Below, in pieces: positions 7,090 to 17,701 of a stretch of DNA of 18,618 bases. Where the stretch lies: assembly GCA_029239415.1 (NCBI GenBank), contig JAQZAY010000038.1:1-18618 (forward strand), written 5' to 3'. The notes under the pieces are model-generated. The model was not told the origin of the DNA, did not search any database, and was given only the letters and a program-made list of their open reading frames with translations. How positions within the stretch are numbered: position 1 is the first letter of the stretch; every line of letters begins with the position of its first letter. This DNA comes from Pseudomonas sp. (GTDB lineage Bacteria > Pseudomonadota > Gammaproteobacteria > Pseudomonadales > Pseudomonadaceae). The translations under genes were made by a program, and so were the position numbers.

Positions 7090-7124
7090 GGTCAAGCTCC
7101 TTTTGATGGCAAAGCACAGGCAGC

Positions 7125-7142
7125 GGGCTGCTGGCGCAGCCC
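7125..7142 (-). terminator. Possible weak terminator downstream of gntP
   Basis: GGGCTGC-TGGC-GCAGCCC is a perfect 7-bp stem with a 4-nt loop, 56 bp past the gntP stop. The minus-strand sequence after it is not a real U-tract, so termination efficiency is doubtful. Confidence 0.35.
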
Positions 7143-7197
7143 TCTTGTGGATGTAGGCTCATCCGCACGTCCGCAGTGCCCCGCGCTCGACCAACGG

Positions 7198-8550
7198 TCA
7201 GACCACCTGCGCCAGCAGCATGATGAACACGATCCCTACCACCGAAAGGATGGTCTCCATCATGCTCCAGGTCTTGAAGGTTTCGGCCACGGTCATGTTG
7301 AAGTACTGCTTCACCAGCCAGAAGCCCGCGTCGTTCACATGGGACAGGATCAACGAACCTGCACCCGTGGCCAGTACCAGCAGCTCGCGGTTGACGCCGG
7401 GCACCATGTCGACCACCGGGGCGACAATGCCCGCGCCGGTGATGGTCGCCACCGTCGCCGAGCCGGTGGCGATGCGGATCACCGCCGCTACCAGCCAGGC
7501 CAGCATGATCGGCGAGATCTCTGCCTGCACCGCCATGTGCCCGATCACGTTGCCAACGCCGGTGTCGACCAGCATCTGCTTGAAGCCGCCACCGGCGCCA
7601 ACGATCAGCACGATGGCCGCGGTCGGCGCCAGGCTCTGGTCGAGCAGCTTCATGATCTGCTGCCGGGAAAAGCCACGCGCCGCGCCAAAGGTGTAGAAGG
7701 CCAGCAGCAGCGCGGCGAGCAGGGCCGTGATGGGGTGGCCGATCAGGTCCATCCACTGGCGCACGATGTGCTCGGCGGGCAGTACCACGTCGGCGAAGGT
7801 CTTGAGCAGCATCAGGAACACCGGCAGCAGCACCGTGATCAGGGTCACGCTGAAGCTCGGCAGGTTCTGCTGGTTGGATTCGCGGGCGATCTGGTCCATC
7901 AGTTCCTGCGACGGCGTGCCGGGGATGTAGCGCGAGATGAAGTTGCCGAACAAGGGACCGGCGATCACTGCGGTGGGCAGCGCGACCAGCAAGCCATAGA
8001 AGATGGTCTTGCCGATGTCGGCCTGGAAGATCCCGATCGCCAGCAGCGGCCCCGGGTGCGGCGGCACCAGGCCATGCACCACCGAGAGACCGGCCAGCAG
8101 CGGGATGCCGATCTTGATCAGCGACACCCCGGAGCGGCGGGCGACGATGAAGACCAGCGGGATCAGCAAGACAAAGCCGATCTCGAAGAACAGCGGGATA
8201 CCCACCAGGAAGGCGGCGAACATCATCGCCCAGTGCACCCGCTTCACGCCGAAGGCGCGGATCAGCGTCTGCGCGATCTGGTCGGCGCCGCCTGAGTCGG
8301 CCATCAGCTTGCCGAGCATGGTGCCCAGGGCCAGCACGATGCCGACAAAGCCGAGCACGCCGCCGAAGCCGTCCTGGAACGACTTCATGACCTTGGACAC
8401 CTCCATGCCCGAGGTCAGGCCGAGAAAACCGGCCGCCAGGGTCAGGGCGACGAAGGGGTGGACCTTGAAGTGGGTGATCAGCAGCACCAGGCCCACGATG
8501 GTGACCAGTGCATCGAGCAGCAGAAAGGTATCAGTAGCCAGTCCGAACAT
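7198..8550 (-). CDS. gntP: GntP-family gluconate permease
   Basis: 450 residues, almost entirely hydrophobic, with 12 or more likely transmembrane segments. This is the usual length for the GntP family of gluconate:H+ symporters in the inner membrane. Recognisable parts include the N-terminal LLLDALVTIVGLVLLITHFKVHPF, the VHGLVPPHPGPLLA loop and a C-terminal GSLILSHVNDAGFWLVKQYF stretch. The ATG at 8550 is preceded by GAGG about 9 nt upstream; another ATG at 8556 is out of frame. It is downstream of gntK on the same strand, with a 98-bp gap that contains a repressor-type palindrome. It therefore may have its own regulated promoter besides read-through. In P. putida the same genes have also been called gntT/gnuK/gnuR. 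Function by family: uptake of gluconate for the Entner-Doudoroff pathway. Confidence 0.95.
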   Translation of the reverse strand: MFGLATDTFLLLDALVTIVGLVLLITHFKVHPFVALTLAAGFLGLTSGMEVSKVMKSFQDGFGGVLGFVGIVLALGTMLGKLMADSGGADQIAQTLIRAFGVKRVHWAMMFAAFLVGIPLFFEIGFVLLIPLVFIVARRSGVSLIKIGIPLLAGLSVVHGLVPPHPGPLLAIGIFQADIGKTIFYGLLVALPTAVIAGPLFGNFISRYIPGTPSQELMDQIARESNQQNLPSFSVTLITVLLPVFLMLLKTFADVVLPAEHIVRQWMDLIGHPITALLAALLLAFYTFGAARGFSRQQIMKLLDQSLAPTAAIVLIVGAGGGFKQMLVDTGVGNVIGHMAVQAEISPIMLAWLVAAVIRIATGSATVATITGAGIVAPVVDMVPGVNRELLVLATGAGSLILSHVNDAGFWLVKQYFNMTVAETFKTWSMMETILSVVGIVFIMLLAQVV

Positions 8551-8608
8551 TGTTCATTGCCTCGATTTTATCGTTGTTTTGGCGGAACCATTTTGACGCC
8601 GGGGCGTC

Positions 8609-8624
8609 GAGACAGCGCTGTCTC
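8609..8624. promoter_or_regulatory. GntR operator candidate in the gntK-gntP gap (perfect palindrome)
   Basis: GAGACAGCGCTGTCTC is a perfect 16-bp palindrome with the central CG step typical of LacI-family operators. It shares the AGCGCTGTCT half with the sites at 9207-9222 and 9337-9352. Its position, 58 bp upstream of gntP, fits reports for P. aeruginosa that GntR represses both gntR and gntP, with an operator core like AAG-N-TAGCGCT. Confidence 0.7.
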
Positions 8625-8648
8625 TGGTGGGCCGGGCAAACCGCCCGT

Positions 8649-9188
8649 TCAGGCAGTCCGCGCCTGCGCCCGTTCACCGCAAGGCTTTGACCAGGCGTCC
8701 ACTTGCTCGGCCAGTCGTTCGATCGGGTCAGTGGCATCCAGGGCAAGGGTCAGCGGCTCGCCGCGAGGCGATTCCAGGGCGGCGAACTGGCTGTCGATCA
8801 GGCTGGCCGGCATGAAGTGGCCTGGGCGCAGCGACACCCGTTGCTCAGCGTCGGCCGGGGACAGCTCGAGAAACACGAAGCCCAGGTTGGGCACCGCGCG
8901 GCGCAGGCTTTCACGGTAGCGGCGCTTGAGCGCCGAGCACGTGAGGATCGGGCGTTCGCCGGCCATGAGGATGGCCTGCATTTCCTCGCCCAGGCGCACC
9001 AGCCAGCCAGCCCGGTCGTCGTCGTCAAGGGGAATGCCGGCGCTCATCTTGGCGATGTTCTCGGCAGGGTGGAAGGCATCGCCCTCGATCAGGCGACCGC
9101 CGCTTTTCAGGGCGATGGCAGCGCCGACGCAGCTTTTGCCGCAACCAGCCACGCCCATCACCACGATCGCGGACAGGGGAGAATTCAT
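8649..9188 (-). CDS. gntK: Gluconokinase
   Basis: 179 residues. It phosphorylates gluconate with ATP to give 6-phosphogluconate in the cytoplasm. The ATG at 9188 has an ideal AGGAGG site 5 nt upstream; the frame extends to 9302 but without a good start. The P-loop is near the N-terminus (GVAGCGKS), followed by GDAFHP-x-NIAKMSAGIPLDDDDR-x-GWL, characteristic of thermoresistant GntK-type gluconokinases. Later come the CSALKRRYR and FLELSP motifs and GHFMPASLIDSQFAALE, all typical of the family. Length is normal. It is the first gene of the minus-strand gntK-gntP unit and divergent from gntR. An operator-like site lies 19 bp upstream of the start codon, so repression is expected in the absence of gluconate or 6-phosphogluconate. 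Confidence 0.96.
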   Translation of the reverse strand: MNSPLSAIVVMGVAGCGKSCVGAAIALKSGGRLIEGDAFHPAENIAKMSAGIPLDDDDRAGWLVRLGEEMQAILMAGERPILTCSALKRRYRESLRRAVPNLGFVFLELSPADAEQRVSLRPGHFMPASLIDSQFAALESPRGEPLTLALDATDPIERLAEQVDAWSKPCGERAQARTA

Positions 9189-9206
9189 CGGTACCTCCTG
9201 CGGGGC

Positions 9207-9222
9207 AAGGTAGCGCTGTCTT
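9207..9222. promoter_or_regulatory. GntR operator candidate upstream of gntK
   Basis: AAGGTAGCGCTGTCTT lies immediately upstream of the gntK ribosome-binding site. It is nearly identical to the reverse complement of the site at 9337-9352 and contains the AAG-N-TAGCGCT core reported for P. aeruginosa GntR. So close to the start codon it may act on the promoter or as a block to transcription; I could not place convincing -35/-10 boxes for gntK. Confidence 0.75.
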
Positions 9223-9336
9223 TGGCCATGATGGCCGCAGGCAGGGATGCCAGCTTCCCGGGTGTTGTTGATTTTGTCTGACGCAGTATGGACGCTCGGC
9301 ACAGGTGCGCGACCAAAGAGTCATTGCCTGTGTCCT

Positions 9337-9352
9337 GAGACAGCGCTACCTT
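9337..9352. promoter_or_regulatory. GntR operator candidate upstream of gntR (autoregulation)
   Basis: GAGACAGCGCTACCTT; its reverse complement AAGGTAGCGCTGTCTC differs from the gntK site in one base. Centre-to-centre distance to that site is 130 bp. A weak promoter (TTGCCT at 9324, 17-bp spacer, TACCTT at 9347) would overlap the operator, consistent with autorepression. Confidence 0.75.
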
Positions 9353-9395
9353 AGTGCCCGTTCCTTCCATTTGGCAAGTCGAATAACAACACACC

Positions 9396-10415
9396 ATGAC
9401 GCGTACTGGCTCCCGCACTACCGGTCGTCCGACCCTGGCTGAAGTCGCCAGGCTTTCCGGGGTTTCCCCGATCACCGCCTCGCGCGCGCTGCGCGGTGTG
9501 AGCACCGTCGCCCCGGTGCTGGCCGAAAAAGTCCAGGCCGCCGCCGCCGCGCTGGGCTATATCGCCAACCCCGCCGCACGCGCGCTGGCCTCGGCCCGCA
9601 GCCAGTCGGTGGTGGTGCTGATCCCGTCGCTCTCCAACCAGTTGTTCATCGACACGCTGGAGGCCATTCACGCGGTCATGCGTCCCCGCGGGCTGGAAGT
9701 GTTGATCGGCAACTACCACTACGACAGCGCCCAGGAAGAGAACCTGATCCGCAACTACCTGGCCTACCAGCCCTGCGGCATGCTGCTGACCGGTTTCGAC
9801 CGCAGCGACGCCTCGCGCCAGATGCTCGCCGCCAGCGGCGTGCCCTGCGTGCACATGATGGAGCTGGGCGGCGAGGACGGTGCGGTGTCGGTGGGTTTTT
9901 CGCAGCAGCAGGCCGGCCGCGCCGCTGCCCGCCACCTGATCGAGCGCGGCCGGCGCCGCCTGGGGTTCATCGCCGCCCAGCTCGACCCAAGGGTCATGCA
10001 GCGCGCCGAAGGGTTCTGCCAGGCGCTGACCGAGGCCGGCCTGGATGCCGTGGAATTGCAGCTGCTGTCGCCGCAACCCTCGTCGATCGCCCTGGGTAGC
10101 GAGCTGTTCAGCCAGATGCTGGCCCAGGCGCCGGATGTCGACGGCATCTTCTTCTGCAACGACGACCTGGCCCAGGGCGCGGTGCTGCAGGCCTTGCGCC
10201 AAGGCATCGAGGTGCCTAGGCAGGTGGCGATGGTCGGCTTCAACGATCTGCCGGCCTCGGCGCACATGGTGCCCAGGCTGACCTCGATCCGCACGCCTCG
10301 GGCGGCAGTGGGACGCACTGCCGCCCAGGCCTTGCTGAGCCTGCTCGATGGCAAGCCGGTAGCGGCCCGCCAGCAGGACCTGGGCTTCGAGCTGATGGTG
10401 CGCGAGAGCTCCTAG
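9396..10415 (+). CDS. gntR: LacI-family repressor of gluconate genes
   Basis: 339 residues. An N-terminal LacI-type helix-turn-helix (about 12-58: TLAEVARLSGVSPITASRALRG, hinge-proximal NPAARALAS) is followed by a periplasmic-binding-protein-like effector domain. This begins with QSVVVLIPSLSNQLF and contains GRAAARHLIERGRRRLGFI and DGIFFCNDDLAQGAV. In E. coli and P. aeruginosa, members next to gntK/gntP repress gluconate uptake and are released by gluconate and/or 6-phosphogluconate. The P. putida equivalent is called GnuR by some authors. The ATG at 9396 has no strong ribosome-binding site, which suggests low translation, common for autoregulated repressors. It is divergent from gntK, with operator-like sites near both starts. 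It converges with the hybrid kinase gene, leaving 11 bp between stops. Confidence 0.95.
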   Translation: MTRTGSRTTGRPTLAEVARLSGVSPITASRALRGVSTVAPVLAEKVQAAAAALGYIANPAARALASARSQSVVVLIPSLSNQLFIDTLEAIHAVMRPRGLEVLIGNYHYDSAQEENLIRNYLAYQPCGMLLTGFDRSDASRQMLAASGVPCVHMMELGGEDGAVSVGFSQQQAGRAAARHLIERGRRRLGFIAAQLDPRVMQRAEGFCQALTEAGLDAVELQLLSPQPSSIALGSELFSQMLAQAPDVDGIFFCNDDLAQGAVLQALRQGIEVPRQVAMVGFNDLPASAHMVPRLTSIRTPRAAVGRTAAQALLSLLDGKPVAARQQDLGFELMVRESS

Positions 10416-10426
10416 CTGGCCAGCAA

Positions 10427-13729
<3,303 letters not shown>

Positions 13730-13735
13730 GCAGGG

Positions 13736-14350
13736 TCAGATCACATTGTTGCGCTTGGCCAGGTCGACCATTTCCACCAGTGATTCGGTCTTGAGCTTGT
13801 CCATGATCCGGCCTTTGTAGGTGCTGATGGTCTTGGCGCTCAGGCGCATGGTCTCGCCGATGTGCTTGTTGTTTTCGCCGCTGCTCAGTCGACGCAGCAC
13901 TTCGACCTCGCGGTTGGACAGGCTGGCCAGCCGCGCGGCCTCGCTTTCGAGCATGCTGCGGTTGATGGTCAGGTCGGGGAAGGTGGAGTAGCCCTTGACC
14001 ATGGCCTTGACCGCGAACACCACCGCCTCGATGTCTTCGTCCTTGTGCACGAAGGCCGAGATCCCGGCGTCCATGCAGCGGCGCACGTAAAGGTCGGAGG
14101 GTTGTCCGGTCAGCACCATGATGCGGGGCGCCGGGTCGAGCAGGTTGAGGCGCTTGATGACTTCCATGCCATCGAGGCCCGGCAGGCCGATATCCAGGAT
14201 AACGATGTCCGGATGAAGCTGGCGGGCCAGTTGCACGGCCTCGACGCCGTCGCCGCTTTCGCCCACGACCTTGAATCGTTCACGTTCCAACAGCAGGCGT
14301 ATGGACAGGCGGATAACGGGGTGATCATCGACCATCAATACGGTGGTCAT
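13736..14350 (-). CDS. NarL/EvgA-type response regulator
   Basis: 204 residues from the ATG at 14350, which has AAGGAG about 8 nt upstream; the longer frame to 14488 has no supporting site. The receiver has D8/D9, phospho-acceptor D53 (VILDIGLPG), T81 and K103. A LuxR/NarL-type helix-turn-helix fills residues about 144-204 (LSNREVEVLRRLSSGENNKHIGETMRLSAKTISTYKGRIMDKL). Length and layout match BvgA/EvgA. It is the first gene of a two-gene unit with the hybrid kinase, which should phosphorylate it through the kinase's Hpt domain (H605 to D892 to H1037 to D53). Targets cannot be seen from this window. Confidence 0.95.
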   Translation of the reverse strand: MTTVLMVDDHPVIRLSIRLLLERERFKVVGESGDGVEAVQLARQLHPDIVILDIGLPGLDGMEVIKRLNLLDPAPRIMVLTGQPSDLYVRRCMDAGISAFVHKDEDIEAVVFAVKAMVKGYSTFPDLTINRSMLESEAARLASLSNREVEVLRRLSSGENNKHIGETMRLSAKTISTYKGRIMDKLKTESLVEMVDLAKRNNVI

Positions 14351-14562
14351 AGGGGAACTCCTTGTCGGAATGTGGTCCGTTTCCTGTTCTACCCAGGAAC
14401 GCGTCTGCACCAGGGGCCGGCAGCGCGCGAACAATACGTCGAATCCCCCTGCATTAGTACCGGGCGTAAAGGGGTGTTGAAAAAGCAAGCAGGCAGTGTC
14501 GAAAAGTCCTACAGCTGGTAAGGATTTTAAACCAAAGCGCTGTGCAATATGCCCATTAACGG

Positions 14563-14604
14563 TAATAAAAAGGTACGGTTCGACGAAACGCAGGCGTTTA
14601 TCGA
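14563..14604 (-). terminator. Candidate terminator downstream of the DUF1272-like gene
   Basis: On the minus strand an imperfect hairpin (AAACGC-CT-GCGTTT core with outer TCGA/TCGA arms, 14580-14604) is followed after about 8 nt by TTTTTATT. The gap between stem and U-tract makes it a moderate candidate only. The 282-bp interval 14351-14632 contains no other feature I can support. Its 14505-14580 part is AT-richer and may hold the promoter of the NarL-type regulator, but I could not choose boxes with confidence. Confidence 0.4.
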
Positions 14605-14632
14605 AGGGCCGGAGAGTCGACGTCGCTGGGTC

Positions 14633-14896
14633 TCATGGGCGCTGCGAGCCCGGTGGCGGGCACCCTGCATGCGCCTTCAATACCGGTTCGGCCCTCGCCG
14701 GATTGCGTGCCAGCGCCGCGCCTACCCGCGTGGGGCGCGCCACCAGTTGCCCTGAACAGTTCGGGCAACGGCCCTGGAAGTGCGTCTGGCCGCAGGCGCG
14801 GCAGAACGTGCACTCGAACGAACAGATCAGCGCCTCTGGGCTGTCGCCCGGCAGGTCGGTACCGCAGCATTCGCAGTTGGGGCGTAGTTCAAGCAT
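14633..14896 (-). CDS. Small cysteine-rich DUF1272-like protein
   Basis: 87 residues from the ATG at 14896; the ribosome-binding site is weak (AGAG about 8 nt upstream). The N-terminal 50 residues begin MLELRPNCECC and end CRACG-x7-CPNCSG. With C8, C10, C11, C25, C29, C32, C35, C44 and C47 this matches what I know of DUF1272: a short putative zinc-ribbon protein of unknown function, common in proteobacteria. The tail after residue 50 is basic and Pro/Ala-rich and looks unstructured. It is 71 bp downstream of cobM on the same strand, so it may be co-transcribed with cobE-cobM, but no functional link is known to me. Metal binding is inferred from the cysteines. Confidence 0.8.
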   Translation of the reverse strand: MLELRPNCECCGTDLPGDSPEALICSFECTFCRACGQTHFQGRCPNCSGQLVARPTRVGAALARNPARAEPVLKAHAGCPPPGSQRP

Positions 14897-14967
14897 GGCC
14901 AGCACTCTGTCGGAGACGGGAGCGCCGAGTCTGCTACCGGCCAGGCAAGGTTGGCAATACAGGGCGC

Positions 14968-15714
14968 TCAGGGTCGATAGAGATGGGCATGGCCGGCGCG
15001 GTACAGCGCCGATTCGGCGAACGGGGCATCGCCCAGCACATGCCCGACCAGGATCAGCGCGGTGCGCCGGAACCCCTTGGCCTGCACACGCTCGGCAATA
15101 TCGTCCAGGGTGCCCCGGACCCAGTCCTGGTCTGGCCAGGTGGCACGGTGCACCACGGCGACCGGACAGTCGCCGCCGTAGTGCGGGCGCAGCTCGGCGA
15201 CGATCTTCACCAGGTGCCTGACCCCCAGGTGGATGGCCAGCGTGCAACGGTGCCGGGCAAGGTCGGCCAGCTGCTCGCCGGCCGGCATCGGCGAGCTGTC
15301 GCCGTAGCGGGTGAGGATGACCGTCTGTGCCACGTCCGGCAATGTCAGTTCGCAGCCGAGCAGCGCCGCGCTGGCGGCCGTGGCGGTGACGCCGGGGATG
15401 ACCTGGTAGTCGATGCCCAGCCCGCGCAGATGGCGGATCTGCTCGCCGATGGCACCATACAGGCCCGGGTCGCCGCTGTGCACGCGCGCGACATCCTGGC
15501 CTCGGGCGTGGGCGCTGCGGATCGCCTCGATGATCTGTTCAAGATGCAGCTCGGCGCTGTTGATCAGCACCTCGGCGCTGTGGCCTTCGAGCACGGCCGC
15601 CGGGACCAGCGATCCTGCATAGATGATCACCGGGCATTGACGGATCAAGCGCTGGCCCTTGACCGTGATCAGCTCTGGATCGCCTGGGCCGGCACCGATG
15701 AAATAGACCGTCAT
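14968..15714 (-). CDS. cobM: Precorrin-4 C(11)-methyltransferase
   Basis: 248 residues, normal length for CobM. It uses S-adenosylmethionine to methylate C-11 of precorrin-4, giving precorrin-5 in the aerobic cobalamin pathway. The N-terminus MTVYFIGAGPGDPELITVKG is the tetrapyrrole-methylase signature. CPVIIYAGSLVP and SGDPGLYGAIGEQ are typical of CobM/CbiF, as is the long C-terminal domain ending in GDAPFAESALYRAGHAHLYRP. The ATG at 15714 has AAGGA 7 nt upstream. It follows cobE on the same strand with a 30-bp gap, consistent with an operon. It is divergent from cobW and its riboswitch, so it is not under that riboswitch. Confidence 0.96.
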   Translation of the reverse strand: MTVYFIGAGPGDPELITVKGQRLIRQCPVIIYAGSLVPAAVLEGHSAEVLINSAELHLEQIIEAIRSAHARGQDVARVHSGDPGLYGAIGEQIRHLRGLGIDYQVIPGVTATAASAALLGCELTLPDVAQTVILTRYGDSSPMPAGEQLADLARHRCTLAIHLGVRHLVKIVAELRPHYGGDCPVAVVHRATWPDQDWVRGTLDDIAERVQAKGFRRTALILVGHVLGDAPFAESALYRAGHAHLYRP

Positions 15715-15744
15715 GGTAAATCCTTGCTGGGCAGAAAGCGGCGA

Positions 15745-16212
15745 TTATCCGTCAAGTGCGGTGCTGCATGCCAATGCCAGGGTCGCCCGGCTGCTGGCCT
15801 GGCGGGCGACCTGCAGGCGCACTGGCCCGGGTCGCATGCTGGCGGCCATGGCCAGGGCAGCACTTTCGGCCACGCCCCAGCAGCCGCTGTGCTGCCAGGC
15901 CGTGCGCGAACGCTGGCTCAGCTGGCCCTCGAACGGCGCCAACCGGGCGGCGCTGAAAAATGCCAGCGGCAGGCCCAGTTGCCTGGCCAGTTGCCTGAGC
16001 CCGGCTTCGTCCTGCTTGCCATCGATACTGGCCAGGCCGGCGAGCGCCGTCAGCGCCAGGCCCTGGGCATCGAGCACCTGCAGCAGCAGCTCGGCCAGCT
16101 CGCTGGCCGGGCAGCCGCGCCGACAGCCGATGCCGGCGTACAGGACCCTACCGCCCATGGAGCAGGGGACGGGCCGGGACGGCGGCGCTGCAACCGAGGG
16201 GGTGACGGGCAT
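15745..16212 (-). CDS. cobE: CobE (CbiG C-terminal-like) cobalamin biosynthesis protein
   Basis: 155 residues from the ATG at 16212, chosen for its AGGA site 7 nt upstream. An in-frame ATG at 16158 (MGGRVLYAG) begins nearer to the conserved core but has no ribosome-binding site; the frame also extends to 16281. The core has VLYAGIGCRRGCPASELAELL, followed by LAGLASIDGKQDEAGL and LPLAFFSAARLA, characteristic of the CobE/GbiG_C family. These proteins are involved around C-20/C-17 processing in corrin ring formation and bind late precorrins. Their exact role in the aerobic route is not fully settled. It is the first gene of the minus-strand cobE-cobM unit. A TTGACG box is visible at 16300-16295 on the minus strand, but no convincing -10. 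Confidence 0.9.
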   Translation of the reverse strand: MPVTPSVAAPPSRPVPCSMGGRVLYAGIGCRRGCPASELAELLLQVLDAQGLALTALAGLASIDGKQDEAGLRQLARQLGLPLAFFSAARLAPFEGQLSQRSRTAWQHSGCWGVAESAALAMAASMRPGPVRLQVARQASSRATLALACSTALDG

Positions 16213-16313
16213 GCGAGGTTCCTGTTCTGCTGCGCAGCAGGCAATGGCGGCCTGCCGTCGAGTCGGTCGCCAGCAAATCATGTGGCCCAGCGGCCGTCAA
16301 TCTCAGCCAGCGG

Positions 16314-16342
16314 TTGACCACCTGACGGGCACTGCGTAGCCT
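16314..16342 (+). promoter_or_regulatory. Candidate sigma-70 promoter for the riboswitch-cobW-cobN transcript
   Basis: TTGACC (16314-16319), a 17-bp spacer and TAGCCT (16337-16342). The -35 is five of six and the spacing ideal, while the -10 is weak (three of six). It would start transcription near 16349, right at the beginning of the riboswitch, which supports it. Confidence 0.5.
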
Positions 16343-16344
16343 TG

Positions 16345-16520
16345 CCGGTCCGAGGTTCTCCGGTGCATCGCGCCGGAGCTAAGACGGGAACGCGGTGTCA
16401 CTCCGCGGCTGCCCCCGCAACTGTAAGCACTGCCCAGCTCGACACAGCCACTGCGCCCGCGCGGGAAGGCGTCTAGCGACCGGACCGACCGGTGTGGTGC
16501 AAGCCAGGAGACCTGCCTCG
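16345..16520 (+). promoter_or_regulatory. Cobalamin (AdoCbl) riboswitch
   Basis: All conserved blocks of the cobalamin riboswitch are present in order: AAGACGGGAACGCGGTG (16381-16397), GCGGCTGCCCCCGCAACTGT within 16405-16428, CCACTG (16448-16453) with GGGAAGGC (16463-16470), and the B12 box AAGCCAGGAGACCTGCC (16501-16517). It lies 110 nt upstream of cobW on the same strand and should lower cobW/cobN expression when cobalamin is abundant. No hairpin with a U-tract follows, so control at translation initiation is more likely than termination. Confidence 0.95.
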
Positions 16521-16630
16521 CAACGAATTCGACTTCAACCGGGCGGGGTGATCCGGTGGCGAACCTGTCCAGGCCAGCACGCCTGTGGCCTTCGTCGCGC
16601 ATGCCCGCCATCCTGCCAAGGGCATCGAAC

Positions 16631-17698
16631 ATGAAAACACTGGCCAAGCTTCCCGTCACCATCGTCACCGGCTTCCTGGGCTCGGGCAAGACCACCTTGC
16701 TGCGCCACATGCTGGACAACGCCCAGGGCCGGCGCATCGCCGTCATTGTCAACGAGTTCGGCGAGCTGGGCATCGATGGCGAGATCCTCAAGCAGTGCAG
16801 CATCGGCTGTAGCGAGGAAGAGGCCAGCGGGCGCGTCTACGAGCTGGCCAACGGCTGCCTGTGCTGCACCGTGCAGGAAGAGTTCTTCCCGGTGATGCGC
16901 GAGCTGGTCGCGCGCCGTGGCGACCTGGACCACATCCTCATCGAGACCAGTGGCCTGGCCTTGCCCAAGCCATTGGTCCAGGCCTTCCAGTGGCCCGAAA
17001 TCCGCAACGCCTGCACCGTCGATGCGGTGATCACCGTGGTCGACAGCCCGGCCGTTGCCGCTGGCACCTTTGCCGCCTATCCCGACCAGGTCGATGCCCA
17101 GCGCAAGCTCGACCCGAACCTTGACCATGAGTCGCCGCTGCATGAACTGTTCGCCGACCAGCTGGCCAGCGCCGACCTGGTGGTCCTGAACAAGGCCGAC
17201 CTGATCGCCCCGGCGGACCTGGCCAAGGTGCGCGCCGAAGTGCTCGAGGAACTGCCGCCAGCGGTCAAGGCCATCGAGGCCAGCAGTGGCCGCCTGCCGC
17301 TCGAGGTGCTGCTGGGCGTGGGCGCCGAGTCCGAGGCGCACATCGACGGACGCCGTACCCATCATGATTCCCACCATGACGGCGACGACCATGACGACCA
17401 TGACCATGACGCGTTCGACTCGATCTCCATCGACTTGCCCGAAGCCGACGAGCGTCTGCTGCTCGAGGCCTTGACCGGCCTGGTGACCGAGTTCGGCATC
17501 CTGCGCGCCAAGGGCTTCGCGGCCATTCCAGGCAAGCCGATGCGCTTGCTGATCCAGGGCGTGGGCAGCCGCTTCGACAAGCACTTCGACCGTGCCTGGC
17601 GCGCAGACGAGCCGCGGGTCACGCGCCTGGTACTGATCGGCCAGGGGCTGGACGAGGCACTGCTCGCAGCGCGCCTGCGCCAGGCCCTGGGCGCCTGA
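16631..17698 (+). CDS. cobW: CobW, metal-chaperone GTPase of cobalamin biosynthesis
   Basis: 355 residues from the ATG at 16631, preceded by AAGGGC; upstream in-frame ATG (16601) and GTG (16556) lack ribosome-binding sites. It is a G3E-family P-loop GTPase: Walker A GFLGSGKT (14-21), metal-binding GCLCC (75-79), a Walker B region around ILIETSGLA, and NKAD (187-190). A histidine/aspartate-rich linker (about 244-260, HHDSHHDGDDHDDHDHD) precedes the CobW C-terminal domain. CobW is thought to supply cobalt to the aerobic CobNST cobaltochelatase. It lies behind the B12 riboswitch and 3 bp before cobN, fitting that role. Related COG0523 proteins handle zinc, but the cobN linkage and the riboswitch argue for the cobalt form. 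Confidence 0.96.
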   Translation: MKTLAKLPVTIVTGFLGSGKTTLLRHMLDNAQGRRIAVIVNEFGELGIDGEILKQCSIGCSEEEASGRVYELANGCLCCTVQEEFFPVMRELVARRGDLDHILIETSGLALPKPLVQAFQWPEIRNACTVDAVITVVDSPAVAAGTFAAYPDQVDAQRKLDPNLDHESPLHELFADQLASADLVVLNKADLIAPADLAKVRAEVLEELPPAVKAIEASSGRLPLEVLLGVGAESEAHIDGRRTHHDSHHDGDDHDDHDHDAFDSISIDLPEADERLLLEALTGLVTEFGILRAKGFAAIPGKPMRLLIQGVGSRFDKHFDRAWRADEPRVTRLVLIGQGLDEALLAARLRQALGA

Positions 17699-17701
17699 CC
17701 C

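Noticed and set aside
8633..8647. CGGGC-AAACC-GCCCG hairpin after gntK as a terminator
   Set aside because: The stem is only 5 bp and has no T-tract on the minus strand; it would also separate gntK from gntP without good evidence.
14549..14755. 68-codon plus-strand frame starting MPINGNKKVRF
   Set aside because: No ribosome-binding site, runs into the 3' end of the DUF1272-like gene on the other strand, and the second half is Arg-rich shadow sequence.
17360..17415. CATGAC-type short repeat in cobW as an expanded tandem repeat
   Set aside because: It encodes the His/Asp-rich metal-binding linker normal for CobW/COG0523 proteins; the repetition follows from the protein sequence.
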